Shown piece after piece: positions 8,064 to 16,500 of a DNA stretch of 64,000 nucleotides (positions are counted from its first letter, which is position 1; each line of letters opens with the position of its first letter). Made by a program: the position numbers and the translations under genes. Below the pieces are notes generated by a model. The model made no database searches. It worked only from the letters and a program-made list of their open reading frames with translations, and had not been told where the DNA came from. Source of the DNA: Actinomyces sp. oral taxon 897 (GTDB lineage: Bacteria; Actinomycetota; Actinomycetes; Actinomycetales; Actinomycetaceae); NCBI RefSeq assembly GCF_002999235.1, contig NZ_CP027236.1, positions 496,001 through 560,000 on the forward strand, written 5' to 3'.

Positions 8064-8548
8064 TGTACGTGGTCGACGCGAACGTTCTCATTGAGGCTAA
8101 GAACCGTTACTATGCTTTCGATCTTGCCCCAGGTTTTTGGGAATGGTTGAATCAGATGTGTGTAGCAGGTGATGTCTTCAGTATCGAACCGGTTTACGAT
8201 GAGCTCCGAGCTGGCAAAGACGATCTTGCGGTGTGGGCGCAGGAGCATACTAACTTTTTCCGCCCCCTTGGGCAAGGGCCCGTGCAGTACTTTTCTTTGC
8301 TCTCGCAGTGGGCGGTGAGTCAGAAGTTTACTAAAGCGGCGCTCGCCCAATTTACGGGAAATAATGCGGACTATCTTCTTGTGACGTTTGCGCGCGCTTA
8401 CGGCTGTACCGTGGTCACCAATGAGGTGTCTGCGCCTATGGGGCGTAAACGAGTCAAGATCCCCGACGCCTGCAAGGCGATGGGGGTGGCCGTTACCACC
8501 ACTTTCGAGATGATGCGCCGGTGCGGGGCGCAGCTCGTCCTTCCCTGA
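8063..8548 (+). CDS. DUF4411 family PIN-domain protein (toxin-like)
   Basis: A 161-aa DUF4411 protein with a PIN-type nuclease fold: N-terminal MYVVDANVLIEAKNRYYAFD with the first acidic residue at Asp5, PVYDELRAGKDD near residue 45, NNADYLLVTFARAYGCTVVTNE near 105-125, and a C-terminal segment KIPDACKAMGV. PIN domains are Mg-dependent RNases and DUF4411 genes usually sit next to an ImmA/IrrE gene, as here. It is therefore probably the toxin half of a two-gene toxin-antitoxin-like or stress-protease module. The gene is clearly lower in GC than its neighbours, with A/T-ending codons, which suggests horizontal acquisition. GGAGGTGG just before the start is the ribosome binding site. Confidence 0.82.
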   Translation: MYVVDANVLIEAKNRYYAFDLAPGFWEWLNQMCVAGDVFSIEPVYDELRAGKDDLAVWAQEHTNFFRPLGQGPVQYFSLLSQWAVSQKFTKAALAQFTGNNADYLLVTFARAYGCTVVTNEVSAPMGRKRVKIPDACKAMGVAVTTTFEMMRRCGAQLVLP

Positions 8549-8627
8549 GGTACAGGACGCGGGCTACCCGTGGCCGCCCTCAGGCCGGGGCGCAGCGGCC
8601 AGCGAGACAAAACGTGAGTCAAATCAT

Positions 8628-8706
8628 ACAGGTACCAGTCGGGAATGGGTTGACCAGGTGCAGAAGGTACCTGTAACGTCGGTGTTACCAAGAATCAACA
8701 GGTACC
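8628..8706. promoter_or_regulatory. Three ACAGGTACC elements upstream of the MarR gene
   Basis: ACAGGTACC at 8628-8636, its reverse complement GGTACCTGT at 8666-8674, and ACAGGTACC again at 8698-8706. The first two form an inverted pair 38 bases apart. The middle copy runs into a second small palindrome, GTAAC ... GTTAC (8673-8688). The arrangement fits an operator region for the MarR regulator that starts at 8838, or for a divergent promoter; this is inference. Confidence 0.5.
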
Positions 8707-8837
8707 GTTAGGAACGCCTTGAGCTGCTGCCCTGCACGTGCCGGGCGTCGGAGCGCAGTGCGAGACCCGTCGTCCCGCCGCCCTGGACCGCTCGAGGCCG
8801 GAGCCCTTCGGTGCCCCTAGCAGATCAGGAGGTTCCC

Positions 8838-9890
8838 ATGAACGCCGACAGTGCGGACATGACCCCAGACACCACCCCGGATGCGAGGTCGCATCCTGAC
8901 GCGAAGACGGAGACGACTATGAACCCCAACACCCACCCCGAGACCACCTCGGGAACCAACTCGGGGTGCGCCCCCGAGGGAAGTGTCCCCGAGGAGGACG
9001 CTCCCGAGTGGGACGCCAGCCAGGACCCCGACGACCCTGCGGAGCACCCGGACGAGGACTCCGCCCGAGCCCCGCTGCACGAGCGCTTCCGCCGCCTTCA
9101 GCGCCTCACGCGCCGTCGCCACATGGCGGCCCACCACGGCGGGCCCTTCGCCGACACCACCCGCGGCCGCGGCCGGGTGCTGGCGGCCCTGCGCATGCAG
9201 AGCCCTATCCCCACCCGCGAGCTCGCCTTCCTCCTCGACATCCGCCAGCAGTCCCTCAACGAGCTGCTCAAGAAGCTCGAGGCCGACGGCCTCGTCGAGC
9301 GCAGGCCCAGCGAGGAGGACCGCCGCGTCATGGTCGTCCACCTCACCCAGGCCGGCCGCGGCACGCCGCTGGGCGGGGCGCACGCCGACTACCTCAATGT
9401 CCTCACCGACGAGGAGGCCGCCACGCTGGCCAGGCTCCTGGACAAGGTCATCGACTCCCTCGAGGCCCAGCTCGGGACGGATGCCGACGCCGAGTGCGGG
9501 CCCCGGTTCGACGAGGTGCGCAGGCGCATGGGCGCGGAGCGCTTTGAGGCCATGATGCACATGCGTGAGCACGGCTTCGGGCCGTTCGGCCCCGGTGGTC
9601 CCGGGTTCGGTCCCGGTGGTCCCGGGTTCGGCCCCGAGGCTGACGACGCCTTCGCTGGCGAGGGGCCCGGAGGCCGTGGCGGCCGCAGGGGCCACGGCGG
9701 CCACGGTGGTCGTGGGGCGCACGGAGGGTCGCGTCGTGGCGGGCGTCCTGGTGGTGGCGTCCCCGGCTTCCCGGGTGAGGACTTCCCCGAGCGCGGCGCG
9801 CGGGGGTTCCGGCCCGGCCGACGCGGCCACGGCCACCCGGGTCGTGGGGCCCGCACGTTCCTCGGCCGCTTCGGCGGCCAGGACTACTGA
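8838..9890 (+). CDS. MarR-type transcriptional regulator with long flanking tails
   Basis: A 350-aa protein in which a MarR-type winged helix occupies roughly residues 85-215: GRVLAALRMQSPIPTRELAF, then the recognition region IRQQSLNELLKKLEADGLV, and the wing RRPSEEDRRVMVVHLTQAGR. The N-terminal 80 residues are Asp/Glu/Pro/Thr-rich and probably disordered. The C-terminal 120 residues are a Gly/Arg/His-rich tail with GPGGPGFGP repeats. Ordinary MarR proteins are about 150 aa, so both tails are unusual. MarR proteins bind palindromic operators as dimers and often repress their own gene. ATG 8838 has AGGAGG at 8827-8832. Confidence 0.85.
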   Translation: MNADSADMTPDTTPDARSHPDAKTETTMNPNTHPETTSGTNSGCAPEGSVPEEDAPEWDASQDPDDPAEHPDEDSARAPLHERFRRLQRLTRRRHMAAHHGGPFADTTRGRGRVLAALRMQSPIPTRELAFLLDIRQQSLNELLKKLEADGLVERRPSEEDRRVMVVHLTQAGRGTPLGGAHADYLNVLTDEEAATLARLLDKVIDSLEAQLGTDADAECGPRFDEVRRRMGAERFEAMMHMREHGFGPFGPGGPGFGPGGPGFGPEADDAFAGEGPGGRGGRRGHGGHGGRGAHGGSRRGGRPGGGVPGFPGEDFPERGARGFRPGRRGHGHPGRGARTFLGRFGGQDY

Positions 9891-10199
9891 ACCTGAACCG
9901 GGCCCGCGCCTGGTGCACCGTCCGCTGACGGGGCTCCCCGCCGACGGCAGCCTCGGCCCCAACACCTGGTGTGGCGCGCTGTCCGCTGACGGGGCTCCCA
10001 CCGCCCAAGCTCCCACCGCCGAGCCTCCCGAGCCGTAAGGGCGCGTGAGGCCCGGCGGGCCCCAACGGGCCCGGTCCTCGTGGTGGGAAGCACCCTTCCT
10101 GGGCCGTCGTCTTCTGCGGACATCCCGTCCGGTCCTCGTGGCAGGGGCGTGCACGGGTAGGCTCCGAGGTGAGATCAGCGATCAGCGCCGGAGGGAAAG
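9891..10199. other. Intergenic region with a 19-bp direct repeat
   Basis: GTCCGCTGACGGGGCTCCC occurs at 9920-9938 and 9981-9999, 61 bases apart. No gene is supported. The end of the spacer carries the GGAGGG ribosome binding site of the next small gene. Confidence 0.6.
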
Positions 10200-10391
10200 A
10201 TGACCGTCAGGGTGACGACACTGACCGTGGAGGACATCGAGGAGCGCCGTGCCCGCATCAGGCAGGTCGTGGACTCTGACGACTTCAGGGAGCGGCAGGC
10301 TGAGGGCGTGCTTCTTGCCCGGGAGGAGCATCTTCTGGAGGAGCTCGATGACCTGGACTACCTCCAGTACGGCCGTGTCCGCGTTCGCTGA
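10200..10391 (+). CDS. Small acidic hypothetical protein (63 aa)
   Basis: ATG 10200 follows GGAGGG (10190-10195) at good spacing. The 63-residue product is highly charged and predicted helical (VEDIEERRARIRQVVDSDD, then EEHLLEELDDLDYL). I do not recognise the family. Size and charge resemble small antitoxin or accessory proteins, but there is no partner toxin beside it. It lies 112 bases ahead of the large helicase/methylase operon and may be cotranscribed with it. Confidence 0.6.
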   Translation: MTVRVTTLTVEDIEERRARIRQVVDSDDFRERQAEGVLLAREEHLLEELDDLDYLQYGRVRVR

Positions 10392-10503
10392 TTAGGCGAG
10401 GCGGTTCGCCTGTGCGGGCACGCGCCGCGGTGCGGGGTGGGCGGAACGCGCTGGTGTAGAGTTCTGCCAGCTGTCACGGCCGGAGCTGGTGGAGGAGCGG
10501 GCG

Positions 10504-13500
10504 ATGGAACTTTCGGGCACGGTCCCGGACCCACTCAGCGGACCGTCCGGCCACCCAGCCGCCCGGGCCGACGACGGGCTCTCCTCCTACGCCACCGGCG
10601 AGCGGGTGGTCATCCGCGACGAGGAGTGGATCGTCCGTACGGTCTCACCGGCCACCCCGGGCGTGCGGCTGGAGGTCACGGGCGCCTCCGAGCTCGTGCG
10701 GGACCACGAGGCCACCTTCTTCTCCGCCATCGACGAGGTCCGGCGCCTCGACCCGCGTCAGGTCCGCCTGGTACCGGACACCTCCGGGGCGTTCCTGAGT
10801 ACGCGCCTGTGGCTGGACGCCGTCATGCGCCGCAGCCCGGTCCCGGTGGCGGACACCCGCGTGGTCGCCGGTCACCGCGCCCTCCTGGACCACCTGGACT
10901 ACCAGCTGCGCCCGGCCCGGACCATGCTGTCCAACCTGCGCCCGCGCCTGCTGATCGGCGACGCGGTGGGCCTGGGCAAGACCCTGGAGATCGGCATCGC
11001 CCTGTCCGAGCTCATTGCCCGCGGCCGCGGGGACCGCGTCCTCGTGGTCACGCCGCGCGCGGTCCTCAAGCAGTTCCAGCACGAGATGTTCACGCGCTTC
11101 GGCATCCCCCTGGTGCGCCTGGACTCCGCCGGCATCCAGCGCGTCCAGCGGGACCTGCCCGCCGGACGCAACCCCTTTGCCTACTTCCACCGGGTGATCG
11201 TCTCCATCGACACCCTGAAGAACCCGCACTTGTACCGCCACCACCTGCGCTCCCACCGCTGGGACGCCGTCGTCATCGATGAGTGCCACAACCTCATTAA
11301 CCGCGGCACCCAGAACAACGAGCTGGCCCGGATCCTGGCGAGGAACTCCGACGCCCTCATCTTGGCCTCGGCCACGCCCCACAACGGCAGCGCGGAGTCC
11401 TTCGCCGAGCTCGTCTCCCTGCTGGACCCCACGGCGATCGCCGACCCCCGCTCCTACTCCTCGGCTGACATCGCCCACCTCTACGTGCGCCGCCACCGCG
11501 GCAGCCCGGAGGTGCGCTCCGAGATCGCCGACCGCTGGCGCGAGCGCCTCCAGCCGACCATCCACCCGGTGGCCCCCGGCGCCGCCGAGCGCGAGGTCAT
11601 GGCCGAGCTGGACTCCGTGTGGCTCCACCCCGCTGGCGGGTCCGCCCCCGTGACCGGCCGGGGCCGCACCCTCTTCCCCTGGACCCTGTTCAAGGCCTTC
11701 CTGTCCTCCCCGCAGGCCCTGCGCTCCACTATCGCCAACCGCCTGCGCACCCTGTCGGGCGCCAACGGCACCGCCCAGACCGCTGAGCAGTGCGCCCTGA
11801 GGCGCCTGGACTCCCTGACCGCCCAGGTGACTGCTCCGGCCAAGACCAGGGTGCTCACCTCCCTCCTTAAGGAGCTCGGCGTGGGCCGGGACAGCGACAC
11901 CCGTGTCGTCGTCTTCTCCGAACGCATTGACACCATTGAGATGCTGGCGCGCGAGCTCCCCGGCCGCCTGCACATGCCCAAGGACGCGGTCCGCACCCTC
12001 TACGCCAGCCAGTCCGACGACACCATCCAGTCCACTGTGGAGTCCTTCGGCCAGAAGCGCTCCCCGATCCGGGTGCTCCTGGCCTCGGACATGGCCTCCG
12101 AGGGCCTCAACCTGCACAAGCAGTGCCACCTGCTCGTGCACTACGACGTCCCCTGGTCCTTTATCCGTCTCCAGCAGCGCAACGGGCGCATCGACCGCTA
12201 CGGGCAGCGCCACGCCCCCGCGATCCACGCCCTGGCCCTGGCTGACGAGGAGGCCACGAGCGAGGTCCGCGTGGTCACCTCCCTGCTCACCAAGGAGCAC
12301 GAGGCCAACCGCGCACTGGGCGACGCCGGGGTGCTCATGGACCTGGACGTCACCGAGTACGACGGCGGTCTGGAGGAGCGCACGGTCATGGACGCCCTGG
12401 CGCGCGGGCGCACCGTCGAGGACGTCTCCGCACCCCCCGCCAGGGTCGTCGCCGACAACCCGTTCCTGCGCGTCGCCCTGGGGCTGGCCGGAGACGCGCC
12501 CGGGGGCGGCGCACCGGCGGGTACACGGCCCCCCGGCGCGCAGTCCCCGGACGTGCGGCCCCCGGTGGCGCGCACGGACCACCACCGTGACGGCGCGTTG
12601 AGCGGCACCGCTGAGGTGGCGCGCCTCTTCGCGGATGACGACGACTACGTCGCCGCGGTCCTGCGCGGGACGATGACCCCTGCCGAGCGCGAGGAGCTCC
12701 AGGTGCGCCGGGACAGCAAGCACGACCTCCTGGAGCTGCGCACGGACTCCGCGGTGGCGCTCCGCTCGGGTCTGCGCACCCGTCTGCGCAACCTGCCACG
12801 GGAGCTCGTGCGCGGCGAGGACTCGGTCCTGGACGCCATCGCGGTGACCGGCTCGGGCCCGCTGGCCGAGAGGCGCCTGCAGGCCGCCCAGGAGTCCACC
12901 AGCTCCGGTGACGCCTGGCCGGACGTCCAGTTCCTCACCCCCGCTCACCCGGTGGCCGAGTGGGCGGCCGACCGGGGCCTGGGCGTCACCGAGCGCGGCA
13001 CCGCCCTGGTGGTGACCGGCGAGGTCGACCAGCCCACCTACCTGACGCAGGCGACCTGGGCCAACGGCGCCGGGCAGGTGGTCATTGCGAGCCTGGACGC
13101 CGTGGGCGTGGCACTGGCGGACACCGGGCGAGGCTCCCGGGGAGCCGGCGTCGAGGACGCGGGGCGCACCGGCTCGGCCAGTGCGTCCGTGGTCGGGGTC
13201 GAGGACATGGTGACCCTCCTGCGCCGTGCGGGCCTGGACGACCGCGCCATTAATACGGGCGCGCTGGAGGAGGAGCTCCTGGAGCGGCTGCGCCCGGGCG
13301 TTCCCGTGGCACTGGACGCCGCCACCACCGCCTTGCGCAGGCGCCGTGCGGAGTTCGAGGGCGACTTCGACCAGCGCCTGGCGGCCGACCGCGAACGCCT
13401 GTCCGTCTGGCACCAGGAGAGCCTGGATCACCTGACCCTGCCATCGGTCTCCCGTGCGAGACGGGAGCGCATTGAACGCACGGCCCAGGGCATTGACGAC

Positions 13501-13575
13501 CTCATCACCTCCATGCAGGTGACCGGGGAGCCCCATGTCTGGTTGCTAGCCGTCATCGTCCCCAGGAGCATGTGA
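10504..13575 (+). CDS. SNF2-like helicase, DISARM DrmD-like
   Basis: A 1023-aa SF2 helicase of the SNF2/HepA type. Motifs: GDAVGLGKTLEIGI (Walker A, about 152-165), LVVTPRAVLKQF (Ia), VIDECHN (Walker B, about 257-263), SATPHNG (about 290), and in the second RecA domain VVVFSERIDT, LLASDMASEGLNL (about 525) and QQRNGRIDRYGQ (about 560). The C-terminal 400 residues have no motif I recognise. SNF2 helicases followed by a giant adenine methylase are the hallmark pair of class 1 DISARM (drmD, drmMI). The gene overlaps the methylase gene (TGATG). ATG 10504 is chosen because GGAGGAG lies at 10491-10497; GTG 10489 has no such site. A weak -10 (TAGAGT, 10457-10462) precedes it. Confidence 0.8.
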   Translation: MELSGTVPDPLSGPSGHPAARADDGLSSYATGERVVIRDEEWIVRTVSPATPGVRLEVTGASELVRDHEATFFSAIDEVRRLDPRQVRLVPDTSGAFLSTRLWLDAVMRRSPVPVADTRVVAGHRALLDHLDYQLRPARTMLSNLRPRLLIGDAVGLGKTLEIGIALSELIARGRGDRVLVVTPRAVLKQFQHEMFTRFGIPLVRLDSAGIQRVQRDLPAGRNPFAYFHRVIVSIDTLKNPHLYRHHLRSHRWDAVVIDECHNLINRGTQNNELARILARNSDALILASATPHNGSAESFAELVSLLDPTAIADPRSYSSADIAHLYVRRHRGSPEVRSEIADRWRERLQPTIHPVAPGAAEREVMAELDSVWLHPAGGSAPVTGRGRTLFPWTLFKAFLSSPQALRSTIANRLRTLSGANGTAQTAEQCALRRLDSLTAQVTAPAKTRVLTSLLKELGVGRDSDTRVVVFSERIDTIEMLARELPGRLHMPKDAVRTLYASQSDDTIQSTVESFGQKRSPIRVLLASDMASEGLNLHKQCHLLVHYDVPWSFIRLQQRNGRIDRYGQRHAPAIHALALADEEATSEVRVVTSLLTKEHEANRALGDAGVLMDLDVTEYDGGLEERTVMDALARGRTVEDVSAPPARVVADNPFLRVALGLAGDAPGGGAPAGTRPPGAQSPDVRPPVARTDHHRDGALSGTAEVARLFADDDDYVAAVLRGTMTPAEREELQVRRDSKHDLLELRTDSAVALRSGLRTRLRNLPRELVRGEDSVLDAIAVTGSGPLAERRLQAAQESTSSGDAWPDVQFLTPAHPVAEWAADRGLGVTERGTALVVTGEVDQPTYLTQATWANGAGQVVIASLDAVGVALADTGRGSRGAGVEDAGRTGSASASVVGVEDMVTLLRRAGLDDRAINTGALEEELLERLRPGVPVALDAATTALRRRRAEFEGDFDQRLAADRERLSVWHQESLDHLTLPSVSRARRERIERTAQGIDDLITSMQVTGEPHVWLLAVIVPRSM

Positions 13576-16500
13576 TGGACGACGTCATTGTCAACGACAC
13601 CGAGTTCCTCTCCGCCCACTGGCTCGCCGAGGGCTTCCCGGCACGACTCTCCGGCCTGGTCAAGGGCTGGCGCGCACAGGCCAGGACAGGCGGCGCCGAC
13701 CCCCTTCACGGGCTGCTCTCAGTGTCGGGGGACTACCTGCGTGCCGTCCACCAGGCCCTGGACGCCACCGAGGGGACCGGCGGCGCGGTGGCCGGCGGTG
13801 TGGACGACGCGGCCAGGCAGGCCTCCGCCCGCCTCCTGGCCCCCGCCCACGACCGCCTCCTGGGGGCTCTCGGCCTCCTCCCTGAGCCCGGTGCCGCCGG
13901 TTGCGAGGAGGCCGCTGCCGCCCTGGAGACGAGCCACCGCACCGAGCTGGTCACTCTCCAGGGCGAGCGCGAGCTCGTGGTCCCGGTGCTGCTGGACGTG
14001 CGCGGCCCCGGGGGCCACGCCCTCGTGGTGCTGGAGGCCTGCGCGACGGACGGGATCGGGGACCTGCTGGCCGAGGAGCAGGCGCCAGGCGGGGCGGCGG
14101 ACCAGGCGGTGCCCGGGACCGGAGGGCTCGTGTCGCCCCTGAGCCGCACGAGTGCGAGCGGCAAGCCGGAGGCCGTCTTCACCGTGGCCCGGGCCCTGTC
14201 CGAGCTCTTCGCCTCCGACGCCACCGCCCGCTACGCCCTGGTGCTGGCAGGCCGCTGGGCCCTGCTCACCGACGCCCCGCGCTGGTCCGAGGGCCGCTAC
14301 CTGGCCCTGGACCTGGTGACCGCCATGGAGCGCCGGGAGGCGACGACGTCAGGCGGCCTGGCCCGCGTGGCCGGGCTCATGAGCGGCGAGGTCCTCCTGC
14401 CCACACCCGAGGGCACCACCGTCATGGACTCCCTGACCCAGGACTCCACCAACCACGCCGTGGGGGTCTCCGCCGAGCTGCGCGACGGCCTGCGCCGCAG
14501 CGTGGAGATCGTCGCCGGCGACGTGGTGCGCTCCATGCGCGAGGCCGGGGAGGACGAGGACCTCCTGGACCCGGACCTTCCGGACGAGCTGGCCCGCCAG
14601 TCCCTGCGCTTCCTGTACCGGCTGCTCTTCCTCCTGTTCGCCGAGGCCCACCCGGAGCTGGGCGTCCTGCCCACGGCGTCAGACGACTACGCCTCGGGCT
14701 ACGGCCTGGACCGGCTGCGCGACCTGTGCCTGGAGGAGCTGCCCGCCTCCGCCGCGCGCACCCACCACATCCACGCCTCCCTCGACATCCTCTTCCGCCT
14801 GGTGTCCGGCGACGTCCCCGGCGTGCAGGAGATGCCGGTGGAGGACCTGCGCGCGGACCTGTTCTCCCGCTCCCGCACCTCGCTCATTGACGGCACGGAC
14901 GGCCGGGTGCGCCACTGGCTCTCCGACGCCGCCCTCCACCGGGTGCTCCGCCTCCTGCTGCTGTCCACCCCCACGGGCAAGGGATCACGCGGGGCGCGCA
15001 GGCGCGGCGGGTGGATCTCGTACGCGAACCTGGGCATTAACCAGCTCGGCGCCGTCTACGAGGGCCTCATGTCCTACTCCGGGGTCCTCACCACCCAGCC
15101 GATGGTGGAGGTCGCCAAGGGCGGGGACGCCTCCAAGGGCTCCTGGCTGGTGCCCGAAGCGAGCTCGGGCCGCTACGCGGACTCCGACATTGTGAGGGTG
15201 ACGGACCCGACGACGGGGGAGAGACGCATTCGCCGCTACGGCGCGGGGGAGTTCGCCTACCGCCTGTCGGGACGCGACCGTGAGCGCTCCGCCTCCTACT
15301 ACACTCCCGAGGTCCTCACCCAGTGCGTCGTACGCCACTCCCTGGCCGAGCTCTTCACTGAGGACACGACCGCCGCAGAGGTCCTGGGCGTGCGCGTGTG
15401 CGAACCCGCCCTGGGATCAGGGGCCTTCGCCAACGAGGCCGTCAACCAGCTCGCCGAGGCCTACCTGGAGCGCAGGCAGAAGGAGCTCGGGCAGACGATC
15501 GACGCCGACCGGCTGCCCGCCGAGCGGCGCCGCGTCAAGGCGTGGATCGCCCTGCACCGGGTCTACGGCGTGGACCTCAACGCCACCGCCGTGGAGCTGG
15601 CCGAGGTCTCCATGTGGCTCAACGTCATGCAGCCCCACCTGGCCGCCCCCTGGTTCGGCCTCCACCTCAGGCGCGGCAACTCCCTCATCGGGGCCCGCCG
15701 CGCCACCTACGACCTGGTCGCCCTGCGCAAGGCCAGGACCCTGCACAGCAAGGAGGTCCCCACGGACCAGGGGCTGGCCGCCGTGCCCCTGGGGACCCTG
15801 GGCACCGGGCAGGTCCACCACTTCCTCCTGCCCTCAGCCACCTGGGGCGCCGTGGCCGACGCCAAGCAGGCCAAGGAGCTCGACCCGGCGGGTGCCAAGG
15901 CCATGAGGACCTGGCGCAAGACCATGCTGAAGCGGCCCGACCACCGCCGCGATGACGTGCTGCGCCGCGACGCCAACGCCGCCCTGGTCGAGGCATTCCT
16001 GGAGAACGAAGCCGCTGATCAGCAGGCGGCTTCCGCCCCGGTGGCACCGGTCGGCTCAGCCGGTGCCGGGACAGTCATTACCGAGGCGCTCTTCGGCGGC
16101 GAGATCCAGCAGATCGACCTGGCCGAGCAGGCACGCAGGACCGATGAGGACAGACGCCGCAAGGCGGAGAAGGAGCTGCGCAGGCGCACGGTCAGGCGAG
16201 CCAGCCAGGAGGAGCGCCTGATCGCCCTGGCCGGGCGCGTGGAGAGGCTCTGGGCTATCGCGGCACGGCGCCTGGAGGTCAGTGAGCAGGAGGCCTCCCG
16301 CCGCATTGAGGTCTGGGGGATGCCCGACGCCTTGCAGGCCCCGCCCTCCACAGTGACCCGTGAGCGCATTGAGAACGCGCTCGCGGACCCCGACTCCATG
16401 TACCAGCGCCTGCGCACCGTCATGAACGCCTGGTGCGCCCTGTCCTTCTGGCCGCTGGACAGGCGGCAGGAACTGCCCGACTGGAGCGAGTGGTTGGCCA

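Noticed and set aside
10645..13536. 963-codon open frame on the minus strand
   Set aside because: It is antisense to the SNF2 helicase gene, which has all helicase motifs and a ribosome site. The reverse reading is Gly/Val/Ala-rich without motifs, a GC-bias artefact.
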